NCBI RefSeq assembly: GCF_900102265.1
Contig: NZ_FNBH01000001.1
Span: 1,535,618 to 1,599,617 of the forward strand
Source of the DNA: Epilithonimonas hungarica
GTDB lineage: Bacteria; Bacteroidota; Bacteroidia; Flavobacteriales; Weeksellaceae
DNA: 64,000 nucleotides
Direction: 5' to 3'
In this document: positions 17,701 to 26,470 of the stretch, piece after piece
How the letters are laid out: the number at the start of each line of letters is the position of its first letter
Numbering within the stretch: the stretch's first letter is position 1
The notes under the pieces: model-generated
Database searches by the model: none
Told to the model about the DNA's origin: nothing
The model's input: the letters and a program-made list of their open reading frames with translations, nothing else
Position numbers and translations under genes: made by a program

Positions 17701-19066
17701 TGCTAAAAATATTCCCCAAAACTTCATCATTGCTGAACTCTCCGGATATTTCCCCAAGATATTCTAAAGCATTTCTAAGCTCATAGGCCAAAAGCTCGGT
17801 CGTGATTTGTGAACTCACGGCCTCATCGACTCGATTAACCGAATCGAGGGATTTCTGTAAAGCCTCGTAATGACGTTGGTTGGTGATCACGACATTGCCT
17901 TCTTCAGATTTCAGATGTTCTATGTATGAAGACAACTCATTTTTCAGGTCCTGAAGGTTTTGGTTTTCAACCGCTGATATTTTTATAAAATCAAAATCAG
18001 TTGAGATTGCATTTCTGAAGATCTGTTCTAACTTTTCATATTGAGTCGGGATCACTTCATCTATTTTTGTAGCACAGATGATCAGTTTCAGATCTTCTCT
18101 CAATAGAGACTTTATCATTTCGATATCTTCCGAGAGATCCTCTGTTCCGGCATCTGCGAGATAGACCAGGATCTCGGCATTTTCAACTTTTTCTTTGGCT
18201 TTTTTTACACCAATTGCTTCAATTTCGTCTACAGTTTCACGTAGACCGGCCGTATCGATCAATCGGAAAGCGTGACCTTTGATATGAAGGATTTCCTCGA
18301 TTGTATCTCTTGTTGTTCCGGCAATATTGCTCACAATTGCTCTTTCTTCTTTTAATAGAGCATTCAGAAGGGTGGATTTTCCGGCATTTGGCTTACCAAT
18401 AATGGCGACCGCCGTTCCATTTTTAATGGCATTTCCGTATTGGAAACTTTCGATAAGGGAGCTTAATTTATCTTCGATTTTATGAAGTAAGGATTTAAGA
18501 GCGCTCCGGTCGGCAAATTCCACATCTTCTTCCGCAAAATCAAGTTCGAGTTCAATTAACGAAGTGAAATTTAATAGGTCATTTCGCAGGAATGAGATTT
18601 CGTTGGAGATGCCGCCTTTCAATTGGTTAAGCGCCACCTTTCGGGAGGCCTCATTTTCGGATGCGATCAGGTCAGCAATAGATTCGGCCTGGGAAAGGTC
18701 TATTCTTCCATTCATGAACGCTCGCATCGTAAATTCTCCGGCCTTTGCCATTCTTGCTCCGTTTTTGATCAGAACTTCAAGGATTTTTTTTCCGATATAA
18801 GGCGAACCGTGAAAAGAAATCTCAACGGAATTTTCTGTCGTGAAGGTCTTTGGAGCATGAAAAACAGAGATCATGACTTCATCTATCGTTTCGTTTTCAT
18901 CCTTTATGAAACCGTAATGCACTGTATGGGATTCGGCCTTTTCAAGATTTTTTCCTTCGAATATTTTGTTGGCGATCTCAAAAGATTCATTACCGGAAAC
19001 TCTGATAATTCCTATTGCTCCAATTCCGTTGGCTGTCGCTAATGCGCAAATTGTATCCTGATTCAT
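17681..19066 (-). CDS. mnmE: tRNA uridine-5-carboxymethylaminomethyl modification GTPase MnmE
   Basis: The 461-aa protein matches the family length. It starts with the tetrahydrofolate-binding domain (DTICALATANGIGAIGIIRVSG), followed by a helical region and an inserted G domain with G1 GKPNAGKST, G2 GTTRDT and G3 DTAG. It ends in the FCIGK tail, whose cysteine is conserved in the family. With MnmG it modifies the wobble uridine of certain tRNAs. The tail is intact despite the adjoining island, so gene function should be preserved. Confidence 0.97.
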   Translation of the reverse strand: MNQDTICALATANGIGAIGIIRVSGNESFEIANKIFEGKNLEKAESHTVHYGFIKDENETIDEVMISVFHAPKTFTTENSVEISFHGSPYIGKKILEVLIKNGARMAKAGEFTMRAFMNGRIDLSQAESIADLIASENEASRKVALNQLKGGISNEISFLRNDLLNFTSLIELELDFAEEDVEFADRSALKSLLHKIEDKLSSLIESFQYGNAIKNGTAVAIIGKPNAGKSTLLNALLKEERAIVSNIAGTTRDTIEEILHIKGHAFRLIDTAGLRETVDEIEAIGVKKAKEKVENAEILVYLADAGTEDLSEDIEMIKSLLREDLKLIICATKIDEVIPTQYEKLEQIFRNAISTDFDFIKISAVENQNLQDLKNELSSYIEHLKSEEGNVVITNQRHYEALQKSLDSVNRVDEAVSSQITTELLAYELRNALEYLGEISGEFSNDEVLGNIFSKFCIGK

Positions 19067-19141
19067 TGTACAAAAATAGTATTTGGAAAATTTAATAATA
19101 CAAATTAAATCTCTTTTTTAATTATTTTAGAATATAAAACA

Positions 19142-19171
19142 ATAGATGCGGTCCCGAAAGACCACATCTAT
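19142..19171 (-). terminator. Rho-independent terminator of the efflux operon
   Basis: The stem ATAGATGCGGTC (19142-19153) pairs with GACCACATCTAT (19160-19171), with one mismatch and a 6-nt loop. On the minus strand it is followed by a T-rich run. It lies 25 bp past the outer-membrane factor stop codon. Confidence 0.7.
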
Positions 19172-19195
19172 CAAACAAAAAATAACTTAAATTTA

Positions 19196-20617
19196 TTATT
19201 TCCAACCGCCACCAAGTGCACGGTACAGATCAACAATACTGCTGAGCCGTTGTCTTTTGATGGAGGCAAGATTCAATTCGGCTTGGAGAGAATTTCCCTG
19301 GGCTGTAATGACTTCCAGATAGTTTACCAGGCCACTTTTATAAAGTTTTTCTGCACTTTGGATTCCTGATTTCAAGGTTGTCACTTGCTCGCTCGCTTTT
19401 TCTTCCTGAACTTTCAGGCTTTCATTGGAAACCAAAGCATCGGAAACTTCACCAACGGCATTCAGAACAGATTGACGGAAAGCCAGAACATTTTTCTCTC
19501 TTTGGATTTTTGCGACATTCAGGTCTGTTTTCAATTGTCTTTTCTGGAAAATGGGTTGCGTGATTCCGCCTAATGCAGAGCCGAATAACGATGCTGGGAT
19601 CTGAAACCAATTATCAATTTTGAAAGAATTCACACCACCATTGGCCGTGATTTTCAAAGAAGGGTACATATTAGCCTGGGCAATTCCGATCAAAGCATTG
19701 GACTCCAACAAGACCAGTTCCTGCTGACGAACATCCGGACGACGGCTTACCATTGCTGCAGGAAGTCCCGCAGATAGATTTTTAGGTAGGGAAGTGTCGG
19801 ACATTTCGATCGTTCTGTTGATTTTGGCCGGATTTTCACCGATCAAAATACTCAACGCATTTTCCTGGATTTTGATATTCTGTTCAAGTTGTGTGATCAG
19901 AAGTTCGGTATATTCCTTCTGCGCTTTTGATTGTTGAACACCAAGTGACGTTGCATCGCCGCTTTGCCAGATCTTTTCTGTGATATTAAGTGTATTATTA
20001 CTTAATTCTAAATTCGATTTGGCGATTTCCAATTGTTTATCGAGCATCAAGAGATTGTAATAGCCTTGGGCAATTGCTGCAACAACCTGGGTTTGGATTG
20101 CTTTTGTCGCTTCATAGGTCTGCAGATACTGCATTTTGGAAACTTCCTGCTGATTCTTGATCTTTCCCCAGATGTCGGCTTCCCATGACAAATTGAACGT
20201 TGCATTATAATCTTCAACATAACTTTTTCCCAGGAATAAGTTTATGCTTTGTCCGTTCAGACTATTGTCGGAAGGTCTTGTGATCTGACCAGTAACGCCA
20301 AAACCAACTTCCGGATATTGCATATACTTGGCCTGTTTCAATCGTTCTTGCGAAGAAGCAACCTGTTTCAGGGCGATTTGCAGGTCATAATTATTTTTGA
20401 TTCCTTTTTCGATCAGGCCTTGCAAGATCGGGTCGTTGAAAAATTGTCGCCATTCCAGGTTTGCCACGCTCGCTGTATCGGCTGTTGCCGTGTATTGGAA
20501 CGTTTCCGGAAGTTCCGGGCTCACTTTGTCCAAAGCTAATTTGGGCATACAGGAAACCGCACTTGCTATGACCACCGTTGAGACCAAGATCTCTTTTATC
20601 TTAGTTATTATATTCAT
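19196..20617 (-). CDS. Outer membrane efflux lipoprotein, NodT/TolC family
   Basis: The 473-aa protein has a lipoprotein signal with lipobox ASAVSC near residues 18-23, then the two tandem outer-membrane efflux repeats of the TolC fold: alpha-helical barrel segments such as LEWRQFFNDPILQGLIEKG in the first and AAMVSRRPDVRQQE at the start of the second. It forms the trimeric outer-membrane exit duct for the RND pump encoded upstream in the same direction, 262 bp away. That gap is large and repeat-bearing, so expression could be partly independent. Confidence 0.95.
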   Translation of the reverse strand: MNIITKIKEILVSTVVIASAVSCMPKLALDKVSPELPETFQYTATADTASVANLEWRQFFNDPILQGLIEKGIKNNYDLQIALKQVASSQERLKQAKYMQYPEVGFGVTGQITRPSDNSLNGQSINLFLGKSYVEDYNATFNLSWEADIWGKIKNQQEVSKMQYLQTYEATKAIQTQVVAAIAQGYYNLLMLDKQLEIAKSNLELSNNTLNITEKIWQSGDATSLGVQQSKAQKEYTELLITQLEQNIKIQENALSILIGENPAKINRTIEMSDTSLPKNLSAGLPAAMVSRRPDVRQQELVLLESNALIGIAQANMYPSLKITANGGVNSFKIDNWFQIPASLFGSALGGITQPIFQKRQLKTDLNVAKIQREKNVLAFRQSVLNAVGEVSDALVSNESLKVQEEKASEQVTTLKSGIQSAEKLYKSGLVNYLEVITAQGNSLQAELNLASIKRQRLSSIVDLYRALGGGWK

Positions 20618-20879
20618 TTATTGTTCTTTTTTACTTATTGTTTTTGGGCAGCTATTTCCGCCTTCCGCTCGCAATCTTTTTACTTTTTAGCAAAAAAGCA
20701 AAAAGGATTTCCGCTCAAGTCGGGCTGCGTGCGATTCGCTGTTCCAAAACAATGTCATTAATTTGATTTTTTGATGTAGTTTTTATCGCAAAGACGCAAA
20801 ATTTATCCTTAATAAGCTTCTCTTCAAGTCGCAAAAAAAAATCGAAGATTTTTAAACTTTGCACCTTTGCGTTTAAAAT
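20618..20879. repeat. Intergenic region with dispersed-repeat fragments
   Basis: Two fragments are visible. Around 20675-20712 a T-rich tract (CTTTTTACTTTTT) is followed by an A-rich near-complement, making a potential hairpin in a GC-richer block. At 20861-20881, GCACCTTTGCGTTTAAAATT belongs to the degenerate GCxCCTTTGCGTT family found again near 51491, 53964, 54071 and 59836. No gene is visible. Confidence 0.5.
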
Positions 20880-23800
20880 TTAAATCAGGTTCAAGGCTGC
20901 TTTTTCTTTTTTCAGCTTACGTTTCTTTTTGCTTGGCATTTGCTCGTGCAGATATTGGAAGATCACATACATCACCGGAATAATGAAGATCCCGAATACA
21001 ACTCCGGTAAACATTCCTCCGACCGTACTGATTCCGATGGAGTGATTTCCTTTGGCCGCCGCACCCTGAGTCCAAACTAGCGGAAGCATCCCGATGATGA
21101 AGGCAAATGATGTCATCAAAATTGGTCTTAACCTTAATCTCGAAGCTTGTAAAGCAGATTCAATCAATGTTTTTCCAGCTTTTCTTCTTTGAACCGCAAA
21201 TTCTACGATCAGGATGGCGTTTTTCGCTAACAATCCGACGAGCATGATCAGTCCAACCTGAACGTAGATATTATTATCGATACCAGCCAATCCCGTGAAT
21301 GCAAACACGCCGAAGATTCCTGTTGGAACCGTTAGAATGACCGCAAACGGAAGGATATAACTTTCATATTGTGCTGCTAATAGGAAGTACACAAACAAGA
21401 TGCTCAATAGGAAAACGAAAGCCGTTTGTCCTCCGGTTTTGATTTCTTCACGTGTGATTCCGGTCCATTCGTAGCCGTAACCTCTCGGAAGTGATTGTTT
21501 TGCTGTTTCTTCCACAGCTTTGATGGCGTCACCTGTACTGTAACCCGGTTTTGGTGTTCCGTTGATTGTAACTGCGTTGAACAAGTTGTTTCTTGTTACC
21601 GTTTCTGGCCCGAAAGTTCTTTTCAAAGTTACAAGCGTTTTTACAGGGACCATTTCGTTCTGATTGTTTTTGACATAGATTCCGTCCAAAGAATTCGTAT
21701 CTGTACGATAAGGGATATCGGCTTGGGCCATTACCCTGTAATATTTCCCGAATCTGTTGAAATCCGAGACGAAACTACTTCCGTAATAGATCTGCATCGT
21801 CTGCATTAGTTCGGTGATTGAAACACCTAATTGATTCGCTTTATCGGTATCAACATCAATGGTGTATTGAGGATTTCCTGCCGCATAAGTGGTGAAAGCA
21901 AATGCGATCTCCGGACGTTTCATCAATTCTCCAATGAAAGCCTGGGTGGTAGTTCCCAACTGCTCAAAAGAACCGTTGGTCTTATCCTGAAGCATAAACT
22001 CAAAACCGGAAACGTTACCAAATCCCTGAACCGTCGGGAAGTTGAAGAAGAACGCATTTGCATCTTTTACCTGGGATACTTTTCCTGTCAAGGTAGCTGC
22101 GATTTGGTCTGGGTCTTTCATATCACCGCGGTCTTCATAATCTTTCAGTTTGATGAAACCTGCAGAGTAGGGCGAAGCATTGGCATTACTGATGAAATTC
22201 AGTCCGTCTGCAACCCAAAGATGGTTGGTCGCACTTTCACCTTTTACGATTTTATCGATTTGTTCGGTCGCTTTGTGCGTTCTTTCCAATGAACTTCCCG
22301 GAGGCGTATTCACAGCATACAAAACGAAACCTTGGTCTTCAGTCGGGATAAATCCGGTCGGCGCTTTTTGAATCAGGAAAATACTTGCAGCGATGATAAT
22401 CCCCAAACCACCTACAGCAACCCATTTATTTTTAATTAAAAATTTAAGACTGTAAATGTATTTTCTGGTCATATTGTTGAAAGCCACGTTGAAAGCGTTG
22501 AAGAATTTAGCTCCAAAACCCTTTTTTTGGCCGCGTTCGGCATGATCTCCCTGAGGGTCATTCAGGAATAATGCACATAAAGCCGGACTTAATGTCAATG
22601 CATTGACTGCAGAGATCATAATCGCAATTGCCAATGTGAAAGCAAACTGTCTGTAGAAGACACCTGCCGGACCTTGCATAAAACCAACGGGAACAAATAC
22701 CGCACACATCACCAAAGTAATCGAAATGATGGCTCCGGAAATTTCTGACATAGAGCTTACTGTTGCGTGTTCCACAGACATTCCCGTATGTTCCATTTTG
22801 GAATGGACGGCTTCTACGACAACGATCGCATCATCCACAACAATACCGATGGCAAGGACCAATGCGAACAACGTTAACATATTGATACTGAAACCAAATA
22901 ACTGCAGGAAGAAAAATGTACCGATGATCGCTACCGGAACTGCAATTGCCGGAATCAATGTTGAACGGAAATCCTGAAGGAAAATATAAACAACGATAAA
23001 TACCAGAATAAACGCAATGACCAAAGTCTCAACAACCTGATGAATGGACGCATCCAAAAAGTCTTTGGAATTGTACATGATTATTGGTTTCACTCCTTTT
23101 GGTAAAGTTGTCTTGAATTCCTCAACCTGCTTTTCGATTTCGGTTAAGATTTCGTTGGCGTTTGAACCTGCAGTTTGAAGGATTGCGAAACCGGAAACCG
23201 GTTTTCCGTCAACTCTGTTCGCAGCAGTATAAGTATAAGAACCAAATTCTACTCTCGCCACATCTTTCAGTCTAAGGAAAGAACCATCATTATTGGCTTT
23301 GATTGCAATATTTTCGTAATCTTCGTTCTTGTTGAGTTTACCTTTATACTTTAGGATATATTCGTAAGTTTCCTTGCTTCCTTGTCCAAGACGACCCGGT
23401 GCAGCTTCTAAGTTATGGTCTTTAACAGCATTCAGAACTTCCTGTGGAGAAAGATTGTTAGCCGCCAAACGGTCCGGTTTCAGCCAAAGTCTCATCGAAT
23501 AATCTCTGGTCCCGAAAACCTGGGCCTGAGCAACCCCCGGAATACGTTGCAGCTGCGGAATGATATTGATCTTCATATAGTTCTGAAGGAACAATTCATC
23601 ATATTCTTTCGGGTCTTCGCTATACAATCCCATAAACATGATGAAACTGTTCTGAACTTTCTGGGTCGAGATTCCCGCCTGAACAACTTCTTGTGGAAGC
23701 TGGCTCATCGCTTTAGAAACTCGATTCTGAACATTCACCGCAGCATTGTCCGCATCTGAACCTTGTTTGAAGAATACGCTCAGGGTCATCGTTCCATCAT

Positions 23801-24050
23801 TGCTGGAATTGGATGTCATATAGGTCATATTTTCAACACCGTTCACTGCTTCCTCGATAGGAACGGCAACAGAACGGGCAACAACTTCAGCGTTCGCACC
23901 CGGATAAAATGCCGTTACCTGAACACTTGGTGGTGCAATATCGGGAAACAATGTAATCGGCAGATTAAAAACCGAAAGTGCTCCCAACAGCAATAATATA
24001 ATGGAGATGACCGTTGAAAGTACCGGTCTTTCTATAAATTGTTTTAACAT
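20880..24050 (-). CDS. RND family efflux pump, inner membrane transporter (HAE1/AcrB type)
   Basis: The 1056-aa protein has the usual RND length, with an N-terminal helix (MLKQFIERPVLSTVISIILL), two large periplasmic loops and twelve predicted helices. TM4 carries the proton-relay Asp pair in GIVVDDAIVVVEAV. The C-terminal half repeats the layout (LLAKNAILIVEFA). As a drug:proton antiporter it captures hydrophobic compounds in the periplasm and outer leaflet. It lies 34 bp after the adaptor gene in the same operon. The substrate cannot be read from sequence. Confidence 0.96.
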   Translation of the reverse strand: MLKQFIERPVLSTVISIILLLLGALSVFNLPITLFPDIAPPSVQVTAFYPGANAEVVARSVAVPIEEAVNGVENMTYMTSNSSNDGTMTLSVFFKQGSDADNAAVNVQNRVSKAMSQLPQEVVQAGISTQKVQNSFIMFMGLYSEDPKEYDELFLQNYMKINIIPQLQRIPGVAQAQVFGTRDYSMRLWLKPDRLAANNLSPQEVLNAVKDHNLEAAPGRLGQGSKETYEYILKYKGKLNKNEDYENIAIKANNDGSFLRLKDVARVEFGSYTYTAANRVDGKPVSGFAILQTAGSNANEILTEIEKQVEEFKTTLPKGVKPIIMYNSKDFLDASIHQVVETLVIAFILVFIVVYIFLQDFRSTLIPAIAVPVAIIGTFFFLQLFGFSINMLTLFALVLAIGIVVDDAIVVVEAVHSKMEHTGMSVEHATVSSMSEISGAIISITLVMCAVFVPVGFMQGPAGVFYRQFAFTLAIAIMISAVNALTLSPALCALFLNDPQGDHAERGQKKGFGAKFFNAFNVAFNNMTRKYIYSLKFLIKNKWVAVGGLGIIIAASIFLIQKAPTGFIPTEDQGFVLYAVNTPPGSSLERTHKATEQIDKIVKGESATNHLWVADGLNFISNANASPYSAGFIKLKDYEDRGDMKDPDQIAATLTGKVSQVKDANAFFFNFPTVQGFGNVSGFEFMLQDKTNGSFEQLGTTTQAFIGELMKRPEIAFAFTTYAAGNPQYTIDVDTDKANQLGVSITELMQTMQIYYGSSFVSDFNRFGKYYRVMAQADIPYRTDTNSLDGIYVKNNQNEMVPVKTLVTLKRTFGPETVTRNNLFNAVTINGTPKPGYSTGDAIKAVEETAKQSLPRGYGYEWTGITREEIKTGGQTAFVFLLSILFVYFLLAAQYESYILPFAVILTVPTGIFGVFAFTGLAGIDNNIYVQVGLIMLVGLLAKNAILIVEFAVQRRKAGKTLIESALQASRLRLRPILMTSFAFIIGMLPLVWTQGAAAKGNHSIGISTVGGMFTGVVFGIFIIPVMYVIFQYLHEQMPSKKKRKLKKEKAALNLI

Positions 24051-24084
24051 ACAAGTTTAATTTTTTGTTCTTCTGAATGATTTA

Positions 24085-25245
24085 TTACAAAGGATTCGCT
24101 CTCAATAAGCTGTCAGAAGAAATCGTTTTCGGTTTGATAAGAACACCGTCTTTAAGGTTTCCAATTCCTGTGAAGACGATTTTTTCACCTTTGTTTAATC
24201 CTTCGGAAATAAAGTAGTAATTTTCTGTTTTACCTGAGATTTTCACAGGTTTTCCGATCACTTTATTATCTTTTCCAAGAACATAGACATAAGTTTTATC
24301 CTGAATCTCGAAAGTTGATTCCTGCGGAATTACAACTGCATCTGATAATAATTGCGGCATACGGACACGGCCTGTGTTTCCGGTTCTCAAAGTTCCGTTT
24401 GGATTTGGGAATACAGCACGAACGCTGATGGCACCGGTTGTTTTATCGAATTGTCCGTCGATAATGCTCATTTTTCCTTTTTCAGGATAATTGCTACCGT
24501 CTGCAATGACCAAGTCGACAGCCGGCATATTTCTAAGTTTCTCTTCAAGTGTTGCTCCTGCATATTTTTTTTGAAACGCAATGAAATCCAGTTCACTCAA
24601 AGAAAAATAAGCATAGATTTGGCTGATGTCTGATAACAAGGTCAGTGGAGTAGCGTCGGTCCTGGAAATCAAACTTCCTTTTTTGTAAGGAATTCTTCCG
24701 ATGTAACCACTCACAGGTGCTGTAATAGTTGTAAATCCGACATTGATTTTACTCCCTCCCAACGAAGCTTTTGCCTGAGCAGCCGCTGCAACGGCGGCTG
24801 CATAATTGGCTTTTGCAGTTTTCAGTTGAACATCGGAAACTACTTTGTCTGCCACTAAAGGCTGAAGTCTTTCCACTTCTACTTTAGCTTTTTGAATATT
24901 GGCATTGGCAGCCTGAAGATTAGCGGAAGCCATATTCATTTGTTCGCCATAAACGCGTGGGTCGATTTTGAACAAAGGCTGTCCAGCTCTTACAAAAGAA
25001 CCTTCTTCCACATAGATCCTATCAAGATAGCCGTCTACTTGCGAGCGGATCTCCACATTGTTTTTACCTTCCAATGAGGTTGGAAATTCCTGGTAAGTCG
25101 TAGCAGGAGAAGTGATAACGGTATAGACCGGAAGTTCCGGCGTAGGGAAGGCCATTGCCGTATTGTCCGCAGCTTTTGTACAACTTTGTAAAAAGATGAT
25201 ACTCGATATAAGTACAATAAGTTTAGAATTGTTAGTTATTTTCAT
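24085..25245 (-). CDS. RND efflux periplasmic adaptor lipoprotein
   Basis: The 386-aa membrane fusion protein has lipobox LQSC near residue 22 and the lipoyl half-motifs NNVEIRSQVDGYLDRIYVEEGSFV (about 60-83) and ITAPVSGYIGRI. A helical hairpin of Ala/Lys-rich heptads (about 100-160), a beta-barrel and a membrane-proximal domain complete it. It bridges pump and outer-membrane factor. As the first gene of the operon it follows a 297-bp control region with two candidate TetR operators. Confidence 0.95.
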   Translation of the reverse strand: MKITNNSKLIVLISSIIFLQSCTKAADNTAMAFPTPELPVYTVITSPATTYQEFPTSLEGKNNVEIRSQVDGYLDRIYVEEGSFVRAGQPLFKIDPRVYGEQMNMASANLQAANANIQKAKVEVERLQPLVADKVVSDVQLKTAKANYAAAVAAAAQAKASLGGSKINVGFTTITAPVSGYIGRIPYKKGSLISRTDATPLTLLSDISQIYAYFSLSELDFIAFQKKYAGATLEEKLRNMPAVDLVIADGSNYPEKGKMSIIDGQFDKTTGAISVRAVFPNPNGTLRTGNTGRVRMPQLLSDAVVIPQESTFEIQDKTYVYVLGKDNKVIGKPVKISGKTENYYFISEGLNKGEKIVFTGIGNLKDGVLIKPKTISSDSLLRANPL

Positions 25246-25305
25246 TTCAAGTTTTTAAGTGTTAATTTAAGTAATAGTGTAATTGAATTAAATATTTGTT
25301 AATTT

Positions 25306-25322
25306 ATCTAACATTGTTAGAT
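25306..25322. promoter_or_regulatory. Candidate TetR operator upstream of the efflux operon
   Basis: ATCTAACATTGTTAGAT is a perfect 17-bp palindrome around a single central T, 61 bp upstream of the adaptor start codon. The half-site CTAACA recurs at 25511 and 26150, which marks it as a shared regulator site. Confidence 0.7.
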
Positions 25323-25510
25323 TTTAAATCAAAAATATTAGCGCCTGGTTTTATATTGTTTCCATATTTAGAGAGTTTATGTGATTAATTTAATTTAGAC
25401 CTGGATTTTGCTCTTTTCACTGACAGTGCTACATGTTGGTGAAAAATTGATATCTCAGATTTATTATTTGTTTTATTAATTAAATTTAAATTAATACTGT
25501 GTTAATATTC

Positions 25511-25523
25511 CTAACAGTGTTAA
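25511..25523. promoter_or_regulatory. Second candidate TetR operator in the efflux control region
   Basis: CTAACAGTGTTAA is an imperfect palindrome with the same half-site as the 25306 copy. It lies just past the tetR stop codon and about 266 bp from the adaptor start, so it could act in looping or on a distal promoter. Confidence 0.5.
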
Positions 25524-25542
25524 TTGAAAATTCAAAAAAAAA

Positions 25543-26139
25543 TTATAACGATTTTATATAAGCAGCAACGGTCTCATCAAGCGTTGTCTTGTTCATCGTA
25601 GAAGGGATGTCATCATTACGCATCATCATGATCGAGATCAAGCCGTGAACAGCTGAAAACAAAGCATGTGAAGAATGACAGGCATTGTCTGGATTGGACC
25701 CTTTTTTCTTGATGATATCATAAGTACAATCGTAAAGCAGATCCTGAAACGAAGAAAACTCTTCCTTCATCAATCCTTTTCCGCTACACTGCATTCCCAG
25801 TCCAAACATCAACTGATAATACTCCTTATTTTTAAAAGCAAATTTCCAATAGGCATCCACGATCGCAATAAGTTGCTCTTCTGGAGTATCGTATTTTTTC
25901 TGCGCTTTCAGCAATTCGATGTGTAATTTATGGAAACCATTCAGAGAGATTTCGAATAGAATTGCTTCTTTGTTTTCAAAATAATCATAAACTACTGGAG
26001 CACTATATTCTATAGCGTCAGCAATTTTTCTGATAGAGAGAGAAGCCCAACCGTCGGTTTTTGCCAAAGAGAAAGCTGCATCCAAAATATTGGCGCGTGT
26101 TGATTCTTTTTCTCTTTGTCGTCGTTCGTGTACTCCCAT
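25543..26139 (-). CDS. TetR family transcriptional regulator
   Basis: The 198-aa protein has the N-terminal TetR HTH (about 12-58): RANILDAAFSLAKTDGWASL, then IRKIADAIEYSAPVVYDYF. A helical ligand-binding C-terminal domain follows, with cysteines at about 124 and 155. It precedes the RND operon on the same strand. A CTAACAGCGTTAG site 11 bp upstream of its start suggests autorepression, and related sites precede the pump genes. Release of the repressor by a pump substrate is the usual scheme and is inferred here. Confidence 0.93.
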   Translation of the reverse strand: MGVHERRQREKESTRANILDAAFSLAKTDGWASLSIRKIADAIEYSAPVVYDYFENKEAILFEISLNGFHKLHIELLKAQKKYDTPEEQLIAIVDAYWKFAFKNKEYYQLMFGLGMQCSGKGLMKEEFSSFQDLLYDCTYDIIKKKGSNPDNACHSSHALFSAVHGLISIMMMRNDDIPSTMNKTTLDETVAAYIKSL

Positions 26140-26149
26140 TTTAGTTTTC

Positions 26150-26162
26150 CTAACAGCGTTAG
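26150..26162. promoter_or_regulatory. Candidate TetR operator at the tetR start
   Basis: CTAACAGCGTTAG is a palindrome with a 3-bp centre that shares the CTAAC/GTTAG arms of the 25306 site. It ends 11 bp from the tetR ATG, fitting autoregulation. Confidence 0.65.
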
Positions 26163-26470
26163 CAAAAGTATGAACTTTTTAGTTTAACTTCCAAATAAAA
26201 TTTAGGTTTTATATATTAATTTAAATTGAATTTGGATTTAATTATTTGTAAATCAGTTGTTTAATTGTAGTTTTAAATTGTTTTGCCGGGAAGCGAAACA
26301 ATAGAACTTTATCCAGATCAAAAAAATTTACCTTCTTTAAAAATCTTGAAGAATAATTTTAAGAAAAAATAATTATTTGTAAATTATAACATGATCAGGA
26401 TAAATTATTTTTAATAAAACACCTTTATAGTACGGTATTTGTTGTAGCATATTTTGTAAACCATCAAGAT

